Positions 54,734 through 62,696 of a DNA stretch of 64,000 bases are shown one piece after another. The notes under the pieces were generated by a model. It saw only the letters and a list, made by a program, of their open reading frames with translations. It had not been told where the DNA came from and made no database searches. The position numbers and the translations under genes are program-made. The stretch lies in assembly GCF_013155465.1 (NCBI RefSeq), contig NZ_JABJVX010000003.1:1-64000 (forward strand). The letters run 5' to 3'. Position 1 is the first letter of the stretch. Every line of letters begins with the position of its first letter. Origin of the DNA: Alterinioella nitratireducens. Lineage in GTDB: Bacteria; Pseudomonadota; Alphaproteobacteria; Rhodobacterales; Rhodobacteraceae.

Positions 54734-55402
54734 TCAGTCCGTCGTTTGGGCCCCGGCATCGTCTTTCAGCGCCTGAAAGCGCGCGCGCGCCTTTTCCGCC
54801 GCGTCGCAATCGCAATCGAGAAAGCCATGAACGGGGCAGGTCAGGCACATCTGTTCCAACCTCGTCTTCAACGCCTGTCGACCCCGGTGGAGACGGACGG
54901 TGAGGTTGTTCAGCGTGATGCCAAGGTCTGCGGCGACGGCCTCGCGCGGCTGCTCCTGAAGATCGACGCGCCAGATCACTTCCGCGTATTCCGGCTTGAT
55001 CGTCGGCAGCAGTTTGTAAAGACAATTGCAAATCGCCTCGTCGAGTTCTTCGTCGAACCCGTCTTGGATGTTGTCCAGGTCGGTTGGGGCCATCACCACC
55101 TCCCTCTGACGCTGCCGACCAACCTTGCGACCGTAGTCAGCGATTGACGACGCGAGGATCTGGCTGAGCCAGCCACGCACGGCGCGCACATCGCGAAGCT
55201 GCCCGGAGCGGTCGATGGCGCGCAGCATGAACACTTGCAGGACTTCTTCGGCGGCGTCTGCGTCACCAAGCCGTCGAAGCAGGAAATGCTGGATATGCCG
55301 ACGACCTTCCAAAAGCGCACGACGCACGGCGGCATCCGCGGCCTTGGCGGGTGAATCGGGCCGATCTTCTGTGGAAGAGCGGTGTTTTCCGTCCTCATTC
55401 AT
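54734..55402 (-). CDS. ECF sigma factor with C-terminal Cys-rich tail (ECF1)
   Basis: 222 residues. Sigma region 2 spans about 35-100 (DADAAEEVLQVFMLRAI) and region 4 about 130-185 (QEQPREAVAADLGITLNNLTVRLHRGRQAL). After region 4 comes a Cys-rich tail, CLTCPVHGFLDCDCD, resembling the metal-sensing C-termini of CorE-type sigma factors. No anti-sigma gene adjoins it. Its own promoter (55423-55448) carries the shared motif, implying autoregulation. It is the leading candidate to drive the eight-site regulon; the signal could be a metal ion or redox state (inference). Confidence 0.9.
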   Translation of the reverse strand: MNEDGKHRSSTEDRPDSPAKAADAAVRRALLEGRRHIQHFLLRRLGDADAAEEVLQVFMLRAIDRSGQLRDVRAVRGWLSQILASSIADYGRKVGRQRQREVVMAPTDLDNIQDGFDEELDEAICNCLYKLLPTIKPEYAEVIWRVDLQEQPREAVAADLGITLNNLTVRLHRGRQALKTRLEQMCLTCPVHGFLDCDCDAAEKARARFQALKDDAGAQTTD

Positions 55403-55422
55403 ATTGCACCTCTGTGGAGTAC

Positions 55423-55448
55423 GACGCCGAAGCGCCGGAAACGTTACA
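55423..55448 (-). promoter_or_regulatory. ECF-type promoter, ECF1 sigma gene
   Basis: Minus-strand TGTAAC (55448-55443), 16 nt, CGTC (55426-55423), only 20 bases from the ATG at 55402, so the 5' leader would be very short. The self-promoter is the basis for matching the motif to ECF1. Confidence 0.7.
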
Positions 55449-55550
55449 ACGTCAGGGTGTTTCGCTTGCTCCGATTGCGTGCGGTTCTGTCATTGCTTTG
55501 CCGAGGCTCGAAGAATCGGAGGCTCGGTCAGCGCCCTCTGGCCTTTCCGG

Positions 55551-55576
55551 TGTAAGACTTAGGCGGGCGCAACGTC
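55551..55576 (+). promoter_or_regulatory. ECF-type promoter, DMT exporter
   Basis: TGTAAG (55551-55556), 16 nt, CGTC (55573-55576), 78 bases before the exporter start. The last -35 base is G, a deviation from T/C in the other sites. Confidence 0.55.
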
Positions 55577-55654
55577 CTTTTACTTCGCCCCCAAGTTGGC
55601 ACATCGGAAGATTTCCGCAATTCCTGCCATTTCTGATCCAGACAAGGAAACTCG

Positions 55655-56536
55655 ATGTCGCCAACCGTCATATCCAAGATCGTTCTGGCCATGTTCCTGT
55701 GGGCGGCGTGCTTTCCGCTGATCACCGCGGGGCTGCAATACGCGCCGCACCTGACCTTTGCGACGATGCGGGCAGGTCTGGCCGGCGCGGCTCTGGTGGG
55801 GTTGGCCATGATCTTGCGTCGGCCATTTCCGCGCGGCGGACGCATCTGGGTGACACTGGCAGTCGTCGGCCTTGGGGCGACCAGCCTGGGGTTTCTGGGC
55901 ATGTTCCATGCGGCGGAATTCGTGTCTCCGGGCCTCGCCACCGTCATCGCCAACACGCAACCCCTGCTTGCGGCGATGCTTGGCGTCGCGTGGCTTGGCG
56001 AGCGCCTGCCGAGGATCGGCTGGATCGGCCTGTCGGTCGGCTTCGCGGGGATCATCGTGATCGCCCTGCCGCAACTGCTGGACGGGGGGCAGGACGGCTC
56101 GGCCATCGGCTTTGCCTATATCGTTCTGGCGGCGGTTGGCGTGACCATCAGCAACGTGGCGATCAAGTCCATCGCGGACAAGGTGGACGGGCTTTTCGGA
56201 ATGGGGGTGCAACTGCTTATCGGCAGCGTGCCATTGGCCATCGCGGCCTTCGCGCTGGAAGATCCGACCGCGGTTCAGTGGAACGCGGTCTTCACGCTAT
56301 CCTTGCTGGGGCTGGCCCTGTTCGGCTCGGCGCTGGTGTATTGGGTCTGGTTCTCGGTCTTGGAGGAGGTCGAGCTGAACCGGGCGATCGTGTTCAGCTT
56401 TCTGGTCCCGATCTTCGGTCTTACAATCGGCGCGCTGTTCTTCGGGGAACGTCTGTCCGGCATTCAGTTTTCCGGTATTGCGCTGGTCGTTCTGGGGATC
56501 GTGTTCGTCAATCTCAAGGGCAGGCCACAAGGATAG
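55655..56536 (+). CDS. EamA/DMT family transporter
   Basis: 293 residues, ten helices in two EamA repeats (MFLWAACFPLITAGLQYAP first; SVLEEVELNRAIVFSFLVPIFGL second). Exporter of unknown small molecule. Ribosome binding site AAGGAAA precedes ATG 55655. Diverges from ECF1 and carries its own ECF-type promoter. Confidence 0.88.
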   Translation: MSPTVISKIVLAMFLWAACFPLITAGLQYAPHLTFATMRAGLAGAALVGLAMILRRPFPRGGRIWVTLAVVGLGATSLGFLGMFHAAEFVSPGLATVIANTQPLLAAMLGVAWLGERLPRIGWIGLSVGFAGIIVIALPQLLDGGQDGSAIGFAYIVLAAVGVTISNVAIKSIADKVDGLFGMGVQLLIGSVPLAIAAFALEDPTAVQWNAVFTLSLLGLALFGSALVYWVWFSVLEEVELNRAIVFSFLVPIFGLTIGALFFGERLSGIQFSGIALVVLGIVFVNLKGRPQG

Positions 56537-56777
56537 TCGTGCCGCGCCGAAGGGAAACCTGACGCCGGAAGGATGCAGTGCGACATCCTGCCCATCCCGT
56601 CACCGCCGAAAGCCACCTTGCCGTAGACTGACAGAAACCCCATGTCGTTCAGTGCGGCGCGACGGGCTGCGACGCGTTTGATCCATGTCAACGCCCGCCC
56701 GCATTGAAACTGCAAAATGCAACAGTCAGACCATCGTTGCATGACAGCGCAAGATGCGCGGAAAGGGCAGGGACATC
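56537..56777. other. Intergenic region upstream of ECF2
   Basis: No supportable gene. TGCAAC (56718-56723) and GTTGCA (56736-56741) are inverted 6-bp copies 12 nt apart near the ECF2 start and could be an operator. The closest resemblance to the shared ECF motif (TGAAAC at 56705, then CAGA 16 nt later) is too weak to call. Confidence 0.4.
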
Positions 56778-57404
56778 ATGGCATCGCAAGACAGTCGCAA
56801 GCGGGAGGTGTCCGGCACTTCGCCGGAACGCGCGCTGTTGGACGGGCGCGGCGCGTTCATGGGGTTCCTGGTCAAACGGCTTGGCAACCGCGCCGATGCC
56901 GAGGATGTGTTGCAGGAGTTCTGCATCCGGGTGCTGACGCGCAAGGATCAGCTCCGCGATGTCGACCGGATGGATGCGTGGCTCTACACGATCCTGCGCT
57001 CCACCCTGAACGACCACTACCGCAAGGGAACCCGGCGCAGCCGTCTGGCGGCAGCGGCGGCGCGCGAACCCGAAGACTGGATCGCCGACGCGCCCAGTCA
57101 GATGGCGCGGCTATGCACCTGCCATGAGGGGTTGATTTCCGAACTGCGCCCGGCGGAGTCCGAACTGATCCGGCGCATAGATTTCGGCGAGGAGGATCGT
57201 GAGACCGTGGCGGCCGATCTCGGACTGACGCGCAACGCCCTCGGTGTCCGGCTTCACAGGGCGCGCACTGCCCTGCGCGAGGCGCTGACGGCGCATTGCG
57301 GCTCATGCTGCCGGGAGGATCGCGAGGATTGTTCCTGTCCGCCCAGAGGCTGCGCGAACGTCGTACACGAAACCGATTGCGAAGACGTGGGACAGGAACA
57401 CTGA
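56778..57404 (+). CDS. ECF sigma factor with C-terminal Cys-rich tail (ECF2)
   Basis: 208 residues. Region 2 covers NRADAEDVLQEFCIRVL, region 4 GEEDRETVAADLGLTRNALGVRLHRARTAL, then a tail with seven Cys (CGSCCREDREDCSCPPRGC) plus a late Cys. Paralogous in layout to ECF1. Two Cys also occur in the linker (CTCHEG). ATG 56778 is preferred over 56754 because AGGGCAGGG precedes it. The promoter at 57423 starts just after its stop, so it may drive the following DUF3141 operon. No anti-sigma gene is adjacent. Confidence 0.9.
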   Translation: MASQDSRKREVSGTSPERALLDGRGAFMGFLVKRLGNRADAEDVLQEFCIRVLTRKDQLRDVDRMDAWLYTILRSTLNDHYRKGTRRSRLAAAAAREPEDWIADAPSQMARLCTCHEGLISELRPAESELIRRIDFGEEDRETVAADLGLTRNALGVRLHRARTALREALTAHCGSCCREDREDCSCPPRGCANVVHETDCEDVGQEH

Positions 57405-57422
57405 TCGCCCTGTCGGCGGGTC

Positions 57423-57448
57423 TGTAACGATTTCCTTCTTCCGGCGTC
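57423..57448 (+). promoter_or_regulatory. ECF-type promoter, DUF3141 operon
   Basis: TGTAAC (57423-57428), 16 nt, CGTC (57445-57448), 48 bases before the start at 57497. Six-base -35 and -10 identical to those of ECF1's own promoter. Confidence 0.72.
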
Positions 57449-57496
57449 TTCTTCTGTGACCAAGCCCGAAGGCTCAACCACAGGAGTCGCCTAGCC

Positions 57497-57829
57497 ATGC
57501 CACGCAAGACGATGGATCGGAAATCAGGGGGAACCCGTCACTCATCATCCGACGACGATGATCTTCGGATCTTGTTCTCGCAAATGACCTGTGCCTGTGC
57601 CGAGACCTGCGGGCATGCCGACGCCCCGATGGCGCGGGCGTTGTTCAACCGGGTCGAAATGATGAACCAGCCCCCGTCACTCGCGGCGCGCGCTTTGGAC
57701 ATCGAGCCCGGCGATGCGTCCTATCTGCTGACCGGTCTGCGCGAGGATGTCGCGGAGGATCTCGTGCTTGTGATGCTCGCTGGAAGACCTTCCGGCACAG
57801 ACCCCCAGTCAAGAGGAAACCGAACATGA
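57497..57829 (+). CDS. Small Cys-containing hypothetical protein
   Basis: 110 residues, not recognised. A Cys cluster MTCACAETCGHAD sits near residue 31; the C-terminal half (PSLAARALDIEPGDASYLLTGLREDVAEDLV) looks helical, as in small adaptor or regulatory proteins. AGGAG precedes ATG 57497. Immediately downstream of an ECF-type promoter and overlapping the DUF3141 gene by four bases, it could be a metal-binding accessory protein. Confidence 0.7.
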   Translation: MPRKTMDRKSGGTRHSSSDDDDLRILFSQMTCACAETCGHADAPMARALFNRVEMMNQPPSLAARALDIEPGDASYLLTGLREDVAEDLVLVMLAGRPSGTDPQSRGNRT

Positions 57830-59592
57830 ACAAGAGCCTGCGCCTTGCGATGGAGACGCCCGAACGCGCCTCTGCACCTGTCGCTGACGATGTGGGCACG
57901 GGCGCGCAGACGCCCTATGCCCAGGACGCCTTTGAACGCTGGATCCTGTTCCTCGACACGCTGCGCGAACGCGCCGACAACATGATCGCGCATGAGCGGC
58001 AGGACATGCCACCGCTGCTGGATTTCGACTACGAGCTTTTGCTTGACGCCCGCAGTTTCGAACGGCCCGCCAACTACGCGCTGCTCAGGATCACGCGGGT
58101 GGGAGAGGATTGCTGGGACGATTGCGTGGACGAGGCCAAGCCGCCGGTGATCGTGATCGACCCGCGCGCCGGGCACGGGCCGGGCATCGGCGGGTTCAAG
58201 CGCGACAGCGAGGTCGGCATGGCGATGCACGAGGGCCACCCGGTCTATTTCGTGATCTTCTTTCCCGAGCCGGTGCCGGGTCAGACCCTGGCGGATGTGC
58301 ATTATGCCCTGCGCGATTTCGTCTCCGAGGTCGCACGCCGCCACCGGGACACGGCGCCCGTGCTTTACGGCAACTGCCAGGCCGGTTGGGCCGCCACGCT
58401 GCTGGCCGCCGATTGCGAGGGGCTCACGGGGCCGATCGTGCTGAACGGCTCACCGCTCAGCTACTGGTCGGGCGAGGCGGCAAGCAGCCCGATGCGGATG
58501 ATGGGCGCGCTGACCGGCGGGGCCTGGGCCGCGCATATGATCTCGGATCTGGGCGACGGGCGCTTTGACGGCGCGTGGCTGGCGCAGAACTTCGAGACCC
58601 TGCAACCGGAAAAGGCGATCTGGGACAAATACGCGACCCTCTTTGCCCATGCCGACACCGAGCGCGAAAGGTTCCTGGAGTTTGAACGCTGGTGGAACGG
58701 CTACTACACGCTCAGCCGCGAGGAGATCCTCGCCATCACGCAGAACCTGTTCATCGGCAACAAGCTGGAACAGGGCGAGATGCAGCTGGACGATCATTGC
58801 ACCATCGACCTGAGGCGGATCGAAAACCCGATGATCATCTTCGCCTCCGAGGGCGACAACATCACGCCGCCCGAACAGGCGATGGGCTGGATCGCGAAAC
58901 TCTATCCCGACACCGACGCGCTGAAGGCGGCGGGGCAACGCATCGTCTACATGACCCATGGCCATGTCGGCCACCTCGGCATCTTCGTCTCGGGCTCGGT
59001 CGCGCGGCTCCAGCATCGGGCGATCCTGGAAAGCCTGGACAAGGTCGAGGCACTGGCGCCGGGGCTCTACGAGATGGTGATCGACACCCCCGCGGGCGAC
59101 CCGGATTGCGAGACCGGCGACTTCACCGTGCGCTTCGTGCCACGCGAGGTTCATGATCTGCGCATCGCGTCGGAGGATGCGGCACTGGCGCAGGTGGCGC
59201 AGGTCTCGCGGATCAACGAGGCGGCCTATTCGGCCTTCGTCAGCCCCTGGCTGCGGGCCGCGACCAGCCCGGCCAGCGCCGAGGCCCTGCGCGCCCTGCA
59301 TCCGATGCGCTGGACGCGGACGCTGTTTTCCGAACGGGTGAACCCGTGGATGGCGCTGGTCAAATCCACCGCCGAAACGCTGCGCGAGACGCGCGACCCC
59401 TTGCCGGAAGACCACCTTGCGATTGTCACCGAACGCGCGCTGTCGGCGCGCACCGGCGAGGTTCTGGGCGCATGGCGCAAGGGGCGCGATGCCTGGATCG
59501 GCCATGTCTTCGGCGCGATGTTCGGCCCTTTCCCCGTCATCACGGCACCTGCACAGGCGGACCATCCGGACGCCGCATCACAGAAGGAGTGA
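57826..59592 (+). CDS. DUF3141 alpha/beta hydrolase related to PHA synthases
   Basis: 588 residues. The catalytic triad is readable: nucleophile Cys in the lipase-like box YGNCQAGWAA, Asp in SEGDNITPPEQ, and His in GHVGHLGIF. A Cys rather than Ser nucleophile recalls polyhydroxyalkanoate synthase, but the remaining sequence is typical of DUF3141, whose reaction is unknown. The C-terminal 150 residues (ALHPMRWTRTLFSERVNPWM) form an extra domain. Lead enzyme of the operon with FabI-like and Rieske genes. Confidence 0.87.
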   Translation: MNKSLRLAMETPERASAPVADDVGTGAQTPYAQDAFERWILFLDTLRERADNMIAHERQDMPPLLDFDYELLLDARSFERPANYALLRITRVGEDCWDDCVDEAKPPVIVIDPRAGHGPGIGGFKRDSEVGMAMHEGHPVYFVIFFPEPVPGQTLADVHYALRDFVSEVARRHRDTAPVLYGNCQAGWAATLLAADCEGLTGPIVLNGSPLSYWSGEAASSPMRMMGALTGGAWAAHMISDLGDGRFDGAWLAQNFETLQPEKAIWDKYATLFAHADTERERFLEFERWWNGYYTLSREEILAITQNLFIGNKLEQGEMQLDDHCTIDLRRIENPMIIFASEGDNITPPEQAMGWIAKLYPDTDALKAAGQRIVYMTHGHVGHLGIFVSGSVARLQHRAILESLDKVEALAPGLYEMVIDTPAGDPDCETGDFTVRFVPREVHDLRIASEDAALAQVAQVSRINEAAYSAFVSPWLRAATSPASAEALRALHPMRWTRTLFSERVNPWMALVKSTAETLRETRDPLPEDHLAIVTERALSARTGEVLGAWRKGRDAWIGHVFGAMFGPFPVITAPAQADHPDAASQKE

Positions 59593-59598
59593 ACGATC

Positions 59599-59778
59599 AT
59601 GGAATGGCTTTCCGAGAACTGGGTCCTGGTTCTCCTCTTCGGCGGAATGGCCGCGATGCACCTTTTCGGGCACGGTCATGGCGGGCACAAACATGGCAAG
59701 AGGGCCAGGCGTCAAGCCGCGGTTGAAGAGAAGACAGGCAGGCCCGCCGGTTCCGACGCGGCGTCCGAAGATGCCTGA
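59599..59778 (+). CDS. Short His-rich membrane peptide (DUF2933-like)
   Basis: 59 residues: one hydrophobic helix (WVLVLLFGGMAAMHLF), then GHGHGGHKHGKRARR and an acidic tail. The helix-plus-His pattern matches DUF2933-type small proteins often found beside copper or other metal genes. Ribosome binding site AGAAGGAG precedes ATG 59599. Its end overlaps the start of the FabI-like gene by eight bases. Confidence 0.75.
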   Translation: MEWLSENWVLVLLFGGMAAMHLFGHGHGGHKHGKRARRQAAVEEKTGRPAGSDAASEDA

Positions 59779-60616
59779 TTTCGCCGAATGCTGCGATCCG
59801 GCCGAACTGCTCGACCTGTCCGGCCGCAAGGGCCTGGTGGTCGGCATCGCCAATGATCGCAGCCTGGCCTGGCCCGCCGCCCTGCATTTCCGGCAGGCGG
59901 GGGCGGATCTGGCGATCACCTATGTCGACGCGCGCACCAAACCCTTTGTCGCGCCACTGGCCGAACGGCTGGAGGCCCCGATCCTGCTGCCCTGCAACGT
60001 GAAGGAGCCGCACGAGCTCGACGCCGTTTTCGACGCCATCGCCCGACGCTGGGGACAGCTCGACTTCATCATTCATGCCGTGGGCAGCGTGCCGCCCGCC
60101 GACCTGCATGGCCGCCTGACCGATTGCTCGGTCGAGGGGTTTTCCGACGCCATGTCCGTATCGGTTCACTCGCTGATCCGCATGGCGCATCTGGCCGAGC
60201 CCCTGATGAAAGGCGGCGGTAGCCTGATCACGCTAAGCTATCTCGGCGGCGAACGCGTGGTGGAAAACTACAACGTGATGGGGCCGGTCAAGGCCGCGCT
60301 GGAAGCCACGGTGCGCTATCTGGCGCATGAACTGGGCCCCGCCAACATTCGCGTCAATGCCATATCGGCGGGGCCCGTCATGACCCGCGCGGCGTCTGGA
60401 TTGACCGGCTTTTCGGGGCTGCTGGACGCGACCGCGCGCGCCGCCCCCCTGCGCCGCAACATCGAGGCCGACGAGGTGGGCCGCGCCGCCTTGCTGTTCG
60501 CCAGCGACTATACCAGCGCCATCACGGGCGAGGTGCTTCATGTCGATGCGGGCGTTCATGTCGAAAGCCCGGTCTTTTCGGCCCGGACAAAGGCCAAAAC
60601 GGAGGAGTCAGGATGA
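59771..60616 (+). CDS. FabI-like enoyl-ACP reductase/SDR
   Basis: 281 residues. FabI-type features include [18 protein letters not shown] at the nucleotide site and the catalytic Tyr-x6-Lys (YNVMGPVK), followed by [14 protein letters not shown]. Reduces enoyl thioesters in fatty-acid synthesis, or a related substrate. It is probably not the main FabI given its operon with DUF3141 and metal peptides; a specialised lipid-modification role is plausible. An extended N-terminus ([15 protein letters not shown]) carries two Cys. Confidence 0.83.
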   Translation: MPDFAECCDPAELLDLSGRKGLVVGIANDRSLAWPAALHFRQAGADLAITYVDARTKPFVAPLAERLEAPILLPCNVKEPHELDAVFDAIARRWGQLDFIIHAVGSVPPADLHGRLTDCSVEGFSDAMSVSVHSLIRMAHLAEPLMKGGGSLITLSYLGGERVVENYNVMGPVKAALEATVRYLAHELGPANIRVNAISAGPVMTRAASGLTGFSGLLDATARAAPLRRNIEADEVGRAALLFASDYTSAITGEVLHVDAGVHVESPVFSARTKAKTEESG

Positions 60617-61212
60617 GCCAGACCAGCAACGAGACCAATCAATCGCCCCCGACCGGGCGCCGCGATTTCCTGTATTATGCAACAGCCGGGACCGGCGCGG
60701 TTGCGGTGGGCGCGGCGGTCTGGCCGTTGATAGATACGATGAACCCCACGGCCGACGTCGCCGCCGCCGGGACGGTCAGACTCGATCTTTCCGGCGTCGA
60801 ACCCGGCCAGAGGATCACCGTGAACTGGCAGGGCCGCCCGGTCTTCGTCTGGCGCAGGTCGCCGGACGCCATCGAGGCCGCGCGAGCGGTCGAGCTCGAC
60901 GACCTTCCCGATCCCATCGACTTCCCGCGCGAGAATCCGAACGCAAGCGGCGAAGCGCCTGCACTGGATGAAAACCGCACCGCGGACGCGGCTGGTGAAT
61001 GGCTGATCGTCATCGGGGTCTGCACCCATCTGGGCTGTATTCCCCTGGGCCAGAACGGGACCGGGGTGGGCGAGTTCGGCGGCTGGTTCTGCCCGTGCCA
61101 CGGATCGCATTACGACACATCGGGCCGGATCCGTAGGGGACCGGCGCCGCGCAACCTCGACATCCCGCCCTACACGCTCGGCGATGACCTGCAACTCGTC
61201 ATCGGCGTCTGA
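60613..61212 (+). CDS. Orphan ubiquinol-cytochrome c reductase Rieske subunit
   Basis: 199 residues. Tat signal-anchor [19 protein letters not shown] near the N-terminus and the [2Fe-2S] motifs CTHLGC and CPCHGSHYD identify a PetA-type Rieske protein of normal length. No cytochrome b or c1 gene is nearby, so it is a second, stand-alone copy, perhaps replacing the housekeeping subunit under stress. Overlaps the FabI-like gene. Confidence 0.9.
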   Translation: MSQTSNETNQSPPTGRRDFLYYATAGTGAVAVGAAVWPLIDTMNPTADVAAAGTVRLDLSGVEPGQRITVNWQGRPVFVWRRSPDAIEAARAVELDDLPDPIDFPRENPNASGEAPALDENRTADAAGEWLIVIGVCTHLGCIPLGQNGTGVGEFGGWFCPCHGSHYDTSGRIRRGPAPRNLDIPPYTLGDDLQLVIGV

Positions 61213-61251
61213 CCGGCGTATCATCCGATAGTCCAAGAAGGAGACCATGAC

Positions 61252-61947
61252 ATGCAAGCCAAGGATATCATGACAACATCGGTGATCTCGGTTCCGCAGG
61301 ACGGAACGGTGGAGGACGCGGTGCGCCTGATGCTGGACCACCATATCAGCGCGCTGCCCGTCCTCGACGACCAGGGCCGCCTCAAGGGACTTCTCAGCGA
61401 GGGGGACCTGATGCGGCGCGTGCGCGACACCGAAAGCCCGCGACGGTCGTGGTGGCTCGAAATATTCGGCGGCACGAGCAATACCGCCAGGGATTTCGTG
61501 AAACTCAAAAGCAACCGCGTCGAGGATGTGATGACGCGCGATGTCGTTTCGGTCGAGGAGGACACGACTGTCGCCCGGATCGCGCGCCTTCTGGAAAAGC
61601 ACCGGATCAAGCGGGTGCCGGTGCTGCGATCCGGTCAGGTGGTCGGCATTGTCAGCCGGGCGAACCTGCTGCATGCCTTGTCGGCGCTGCGCGACAGGGT
61701 GCTGCCGGAGCCGTCTGAGGATGACCGCCTGCTTCGTGTGAAGGTTGAAAAGGCCCTCAAGGATGTGCCGGGCGCAACCGTCAACCTGATCAACTACACG
61801 GTGGAAGACGGGACTGTCTCCGTCTGGGGCGTCGCCGACAGCGATTTCCAGGAGAACGCAATTCGCGTCGCCGTCGAAAACCTGTCCGGTGTCCGCAAGG
61901 TCGATGTCAACATGGGCCGGCTGCCGGCCTGGGCCTACGGGATCTGA
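61252..61947 (+). CDS. CBS-domain pair plus BON domain protein
   Basis: 231 residues. Two CBS domains (about 1-60 and 85-140; DIMTTSVISVPQDGTVEDAV and DVMTRDVVSVEEDTTVARI) bind adenosine ligands; a BON domain follows (about 158-225). Proteins of this layout are common in stress and anaerobic regulons of proteobacteria. Likely cytoplasmic sensor. 39 bases after the Rieske gene with GAAGGAGA as ribosome binding site, so probably same operon. Confidence 0.9.
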   Translation: MQAKDIMTTSVISVPQDGTVEDAVRLMLDHHISALPVLDDQGRLKGLLSEGDLMRRVRDTESPRRSWWLEIFGGTSNTARDFVKLKSNRVEDVMTRDVVSVEEDTTVARIARLLEKHRIKRVPVLRSGQVVGIVSRANLLHALSALRDRVLPEPSEDDRLLRVKVEKALKDVPGATVNLINYTVEDGTVSVWGVADSDFQENAIRVAVENLSGVRKVDVNMGRLPAWAYGI

Positions 61948-61987
61948 TCGCCCGTCATTCCGGGCGGCTTGGTGGATCGCCAATCCT

Positions 61988-62013
61988 TGTAATGTTTTTC
62001 CTCGGACCGCGTC
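61988..62013 (+). promoter_or_regulatory. ECF-type promoter, Cys-rich peptide gene
   Basis: TGTAAT (61988-61993), 16 nt, CGTC (62010-62013), 32 bases upstream of the peptide start. Same geometry as the other seven sites. Confidence 0.7.
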
Positions 62014-62045
62014 TTTGGAACGAAGCCAAACAAAAGGAGGTCCAG

Positions 62046-62213
62046 ATGGACGACCGTTCCCCTTCCCAGACCCAAGACACCGCGCTGCAGGAACAGGGCG
62101 GATGCTGCGGGGGCAAGTCCCACGCGCAGCCCGGTGCGGATGTCGAACCGAAACGCGCGGAGGCCACAAAGGCAGAACCGGCCAAATCCGGCTGCTGCTG
62201 CGGCCATAGCTGA
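62046..62213 (+). CDS. Cys-rich small peptide
   Basis: 55 residues with two cysteine groups, GGCCGGKSH and SGCCCGHS at the extreme C-terminus, separated by a charged linker. No signal peptide. Looks like a small metal-binding (metallothionein-like or chaperone) peptide; not assigned to a family. Strong Shine-Dalgarno AAAGGAGG and its own ECF-type promoter support that it is a real gene. Confidence 0.8.
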   Translation: MDDRSPSQTQDTALQEQGGCCGGKSHAQPGADVEPKRAEATKAEPAKSGCCCGHS

Positions 62214-62227
62214 GGCCGGGCCTCGCG

Positions 62228-62259
62228 GGATGGGCGTCTTGCAGATGTCGCGCCCATCC
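62228..62259 (+). terminator. Hairpin after Cys-rich peptide gene
   Basis: GGATGGGCG / CGCCCATCC, a perfect 9-bp stem with a 14-nt loop, starts 15 bases after the peptide stop. No U-run. Likely terminator or mRNA-stabilising structure. Confidence 0.55.
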
Positions 62260-62271
62260 TGAACCGGTGCC

Positions 62272-62303
62272 ATCCGGGGCGTGCGCGCGCCCGCGCCCCG
62301 GAT
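62272..62303 (+). terminator. Second hairpin before the DUF5676-like gene
   Basis: ATCCGGGGCG / CGCCCCGGAT, a perfect 10-bp stem with a 12-nt loop, directly follows the first hairpin and lies 28 bases before the next start. The two stems in series may limit read-through into the membrane protein gene. Confidence 0.5.
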
Positions 62304-62330
62304 CGTTCACGAACAAGACTGGAGCAAGCC

Positions 62331-62696
62331 ATGATACCTATCCTCTATTTCACCGCCGTCGCGGCGATCCTGTTCCTGGCCCTGCGCATGACGTGCGGGG
62401 CCTGCGTCATGGGGACGAATGACGGGACGGGGCGCGCCTATCTGCCCGTGGTGCCCCTGGGGTGGGCCTTGAGCCTGTTCCTGGTGCTGACCTACCTTGT
62501 GTGCATCGCCTTCGATCTGATCTTTCCCGGCTACGCGATGTACGAGATCTGGTCCGGCCTGCTGCCCGGTTTCGACTGGCTGACGCCGTTGGGCTTCACC
62601 ATCGGCCTGGTCGAGAGCTTTCTCTACGGCTGGTATGCCGCGCTGATCTTCGGCGGCCTTTTCAACGCCTTCGCGGGCAGGGGGGCCGGGGCCTGA
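62331..62696 (+). CDS. Small membrane protein (DUF5676-like)
   Basis: 121 residues with three to four hydrophobic segments. Contains an early MTCGACVMGTND Cys pair and a C-terminal GFTIGLVESFLYGWYAALIFGGLFNAF typical of DUF5676-like proteins, which often occur near metal or c-type cytochrome genes. Function unknown. GGAGCAAGCC precedes the ATG. Confidence 0.72.
   Translation: MIPILYFTAVAAILFLALRMTCGACVMGTNDGTGRAYLPVVPLGWALSLFLVLTYLVCIAFDLIFPGYAMYEIWSGLLPGFDWLTPLGFTIGLVESFLYGWYAALIFGGLFNAFAGRGAGA

Noticed and set aside
60556-62316. 586-residue antisense open frame over Rieske and CBS-BON genes
   Set aside because: No protein-like motifs; it covers genes with clear iron-sulfur and CBS motifs on the other strand.
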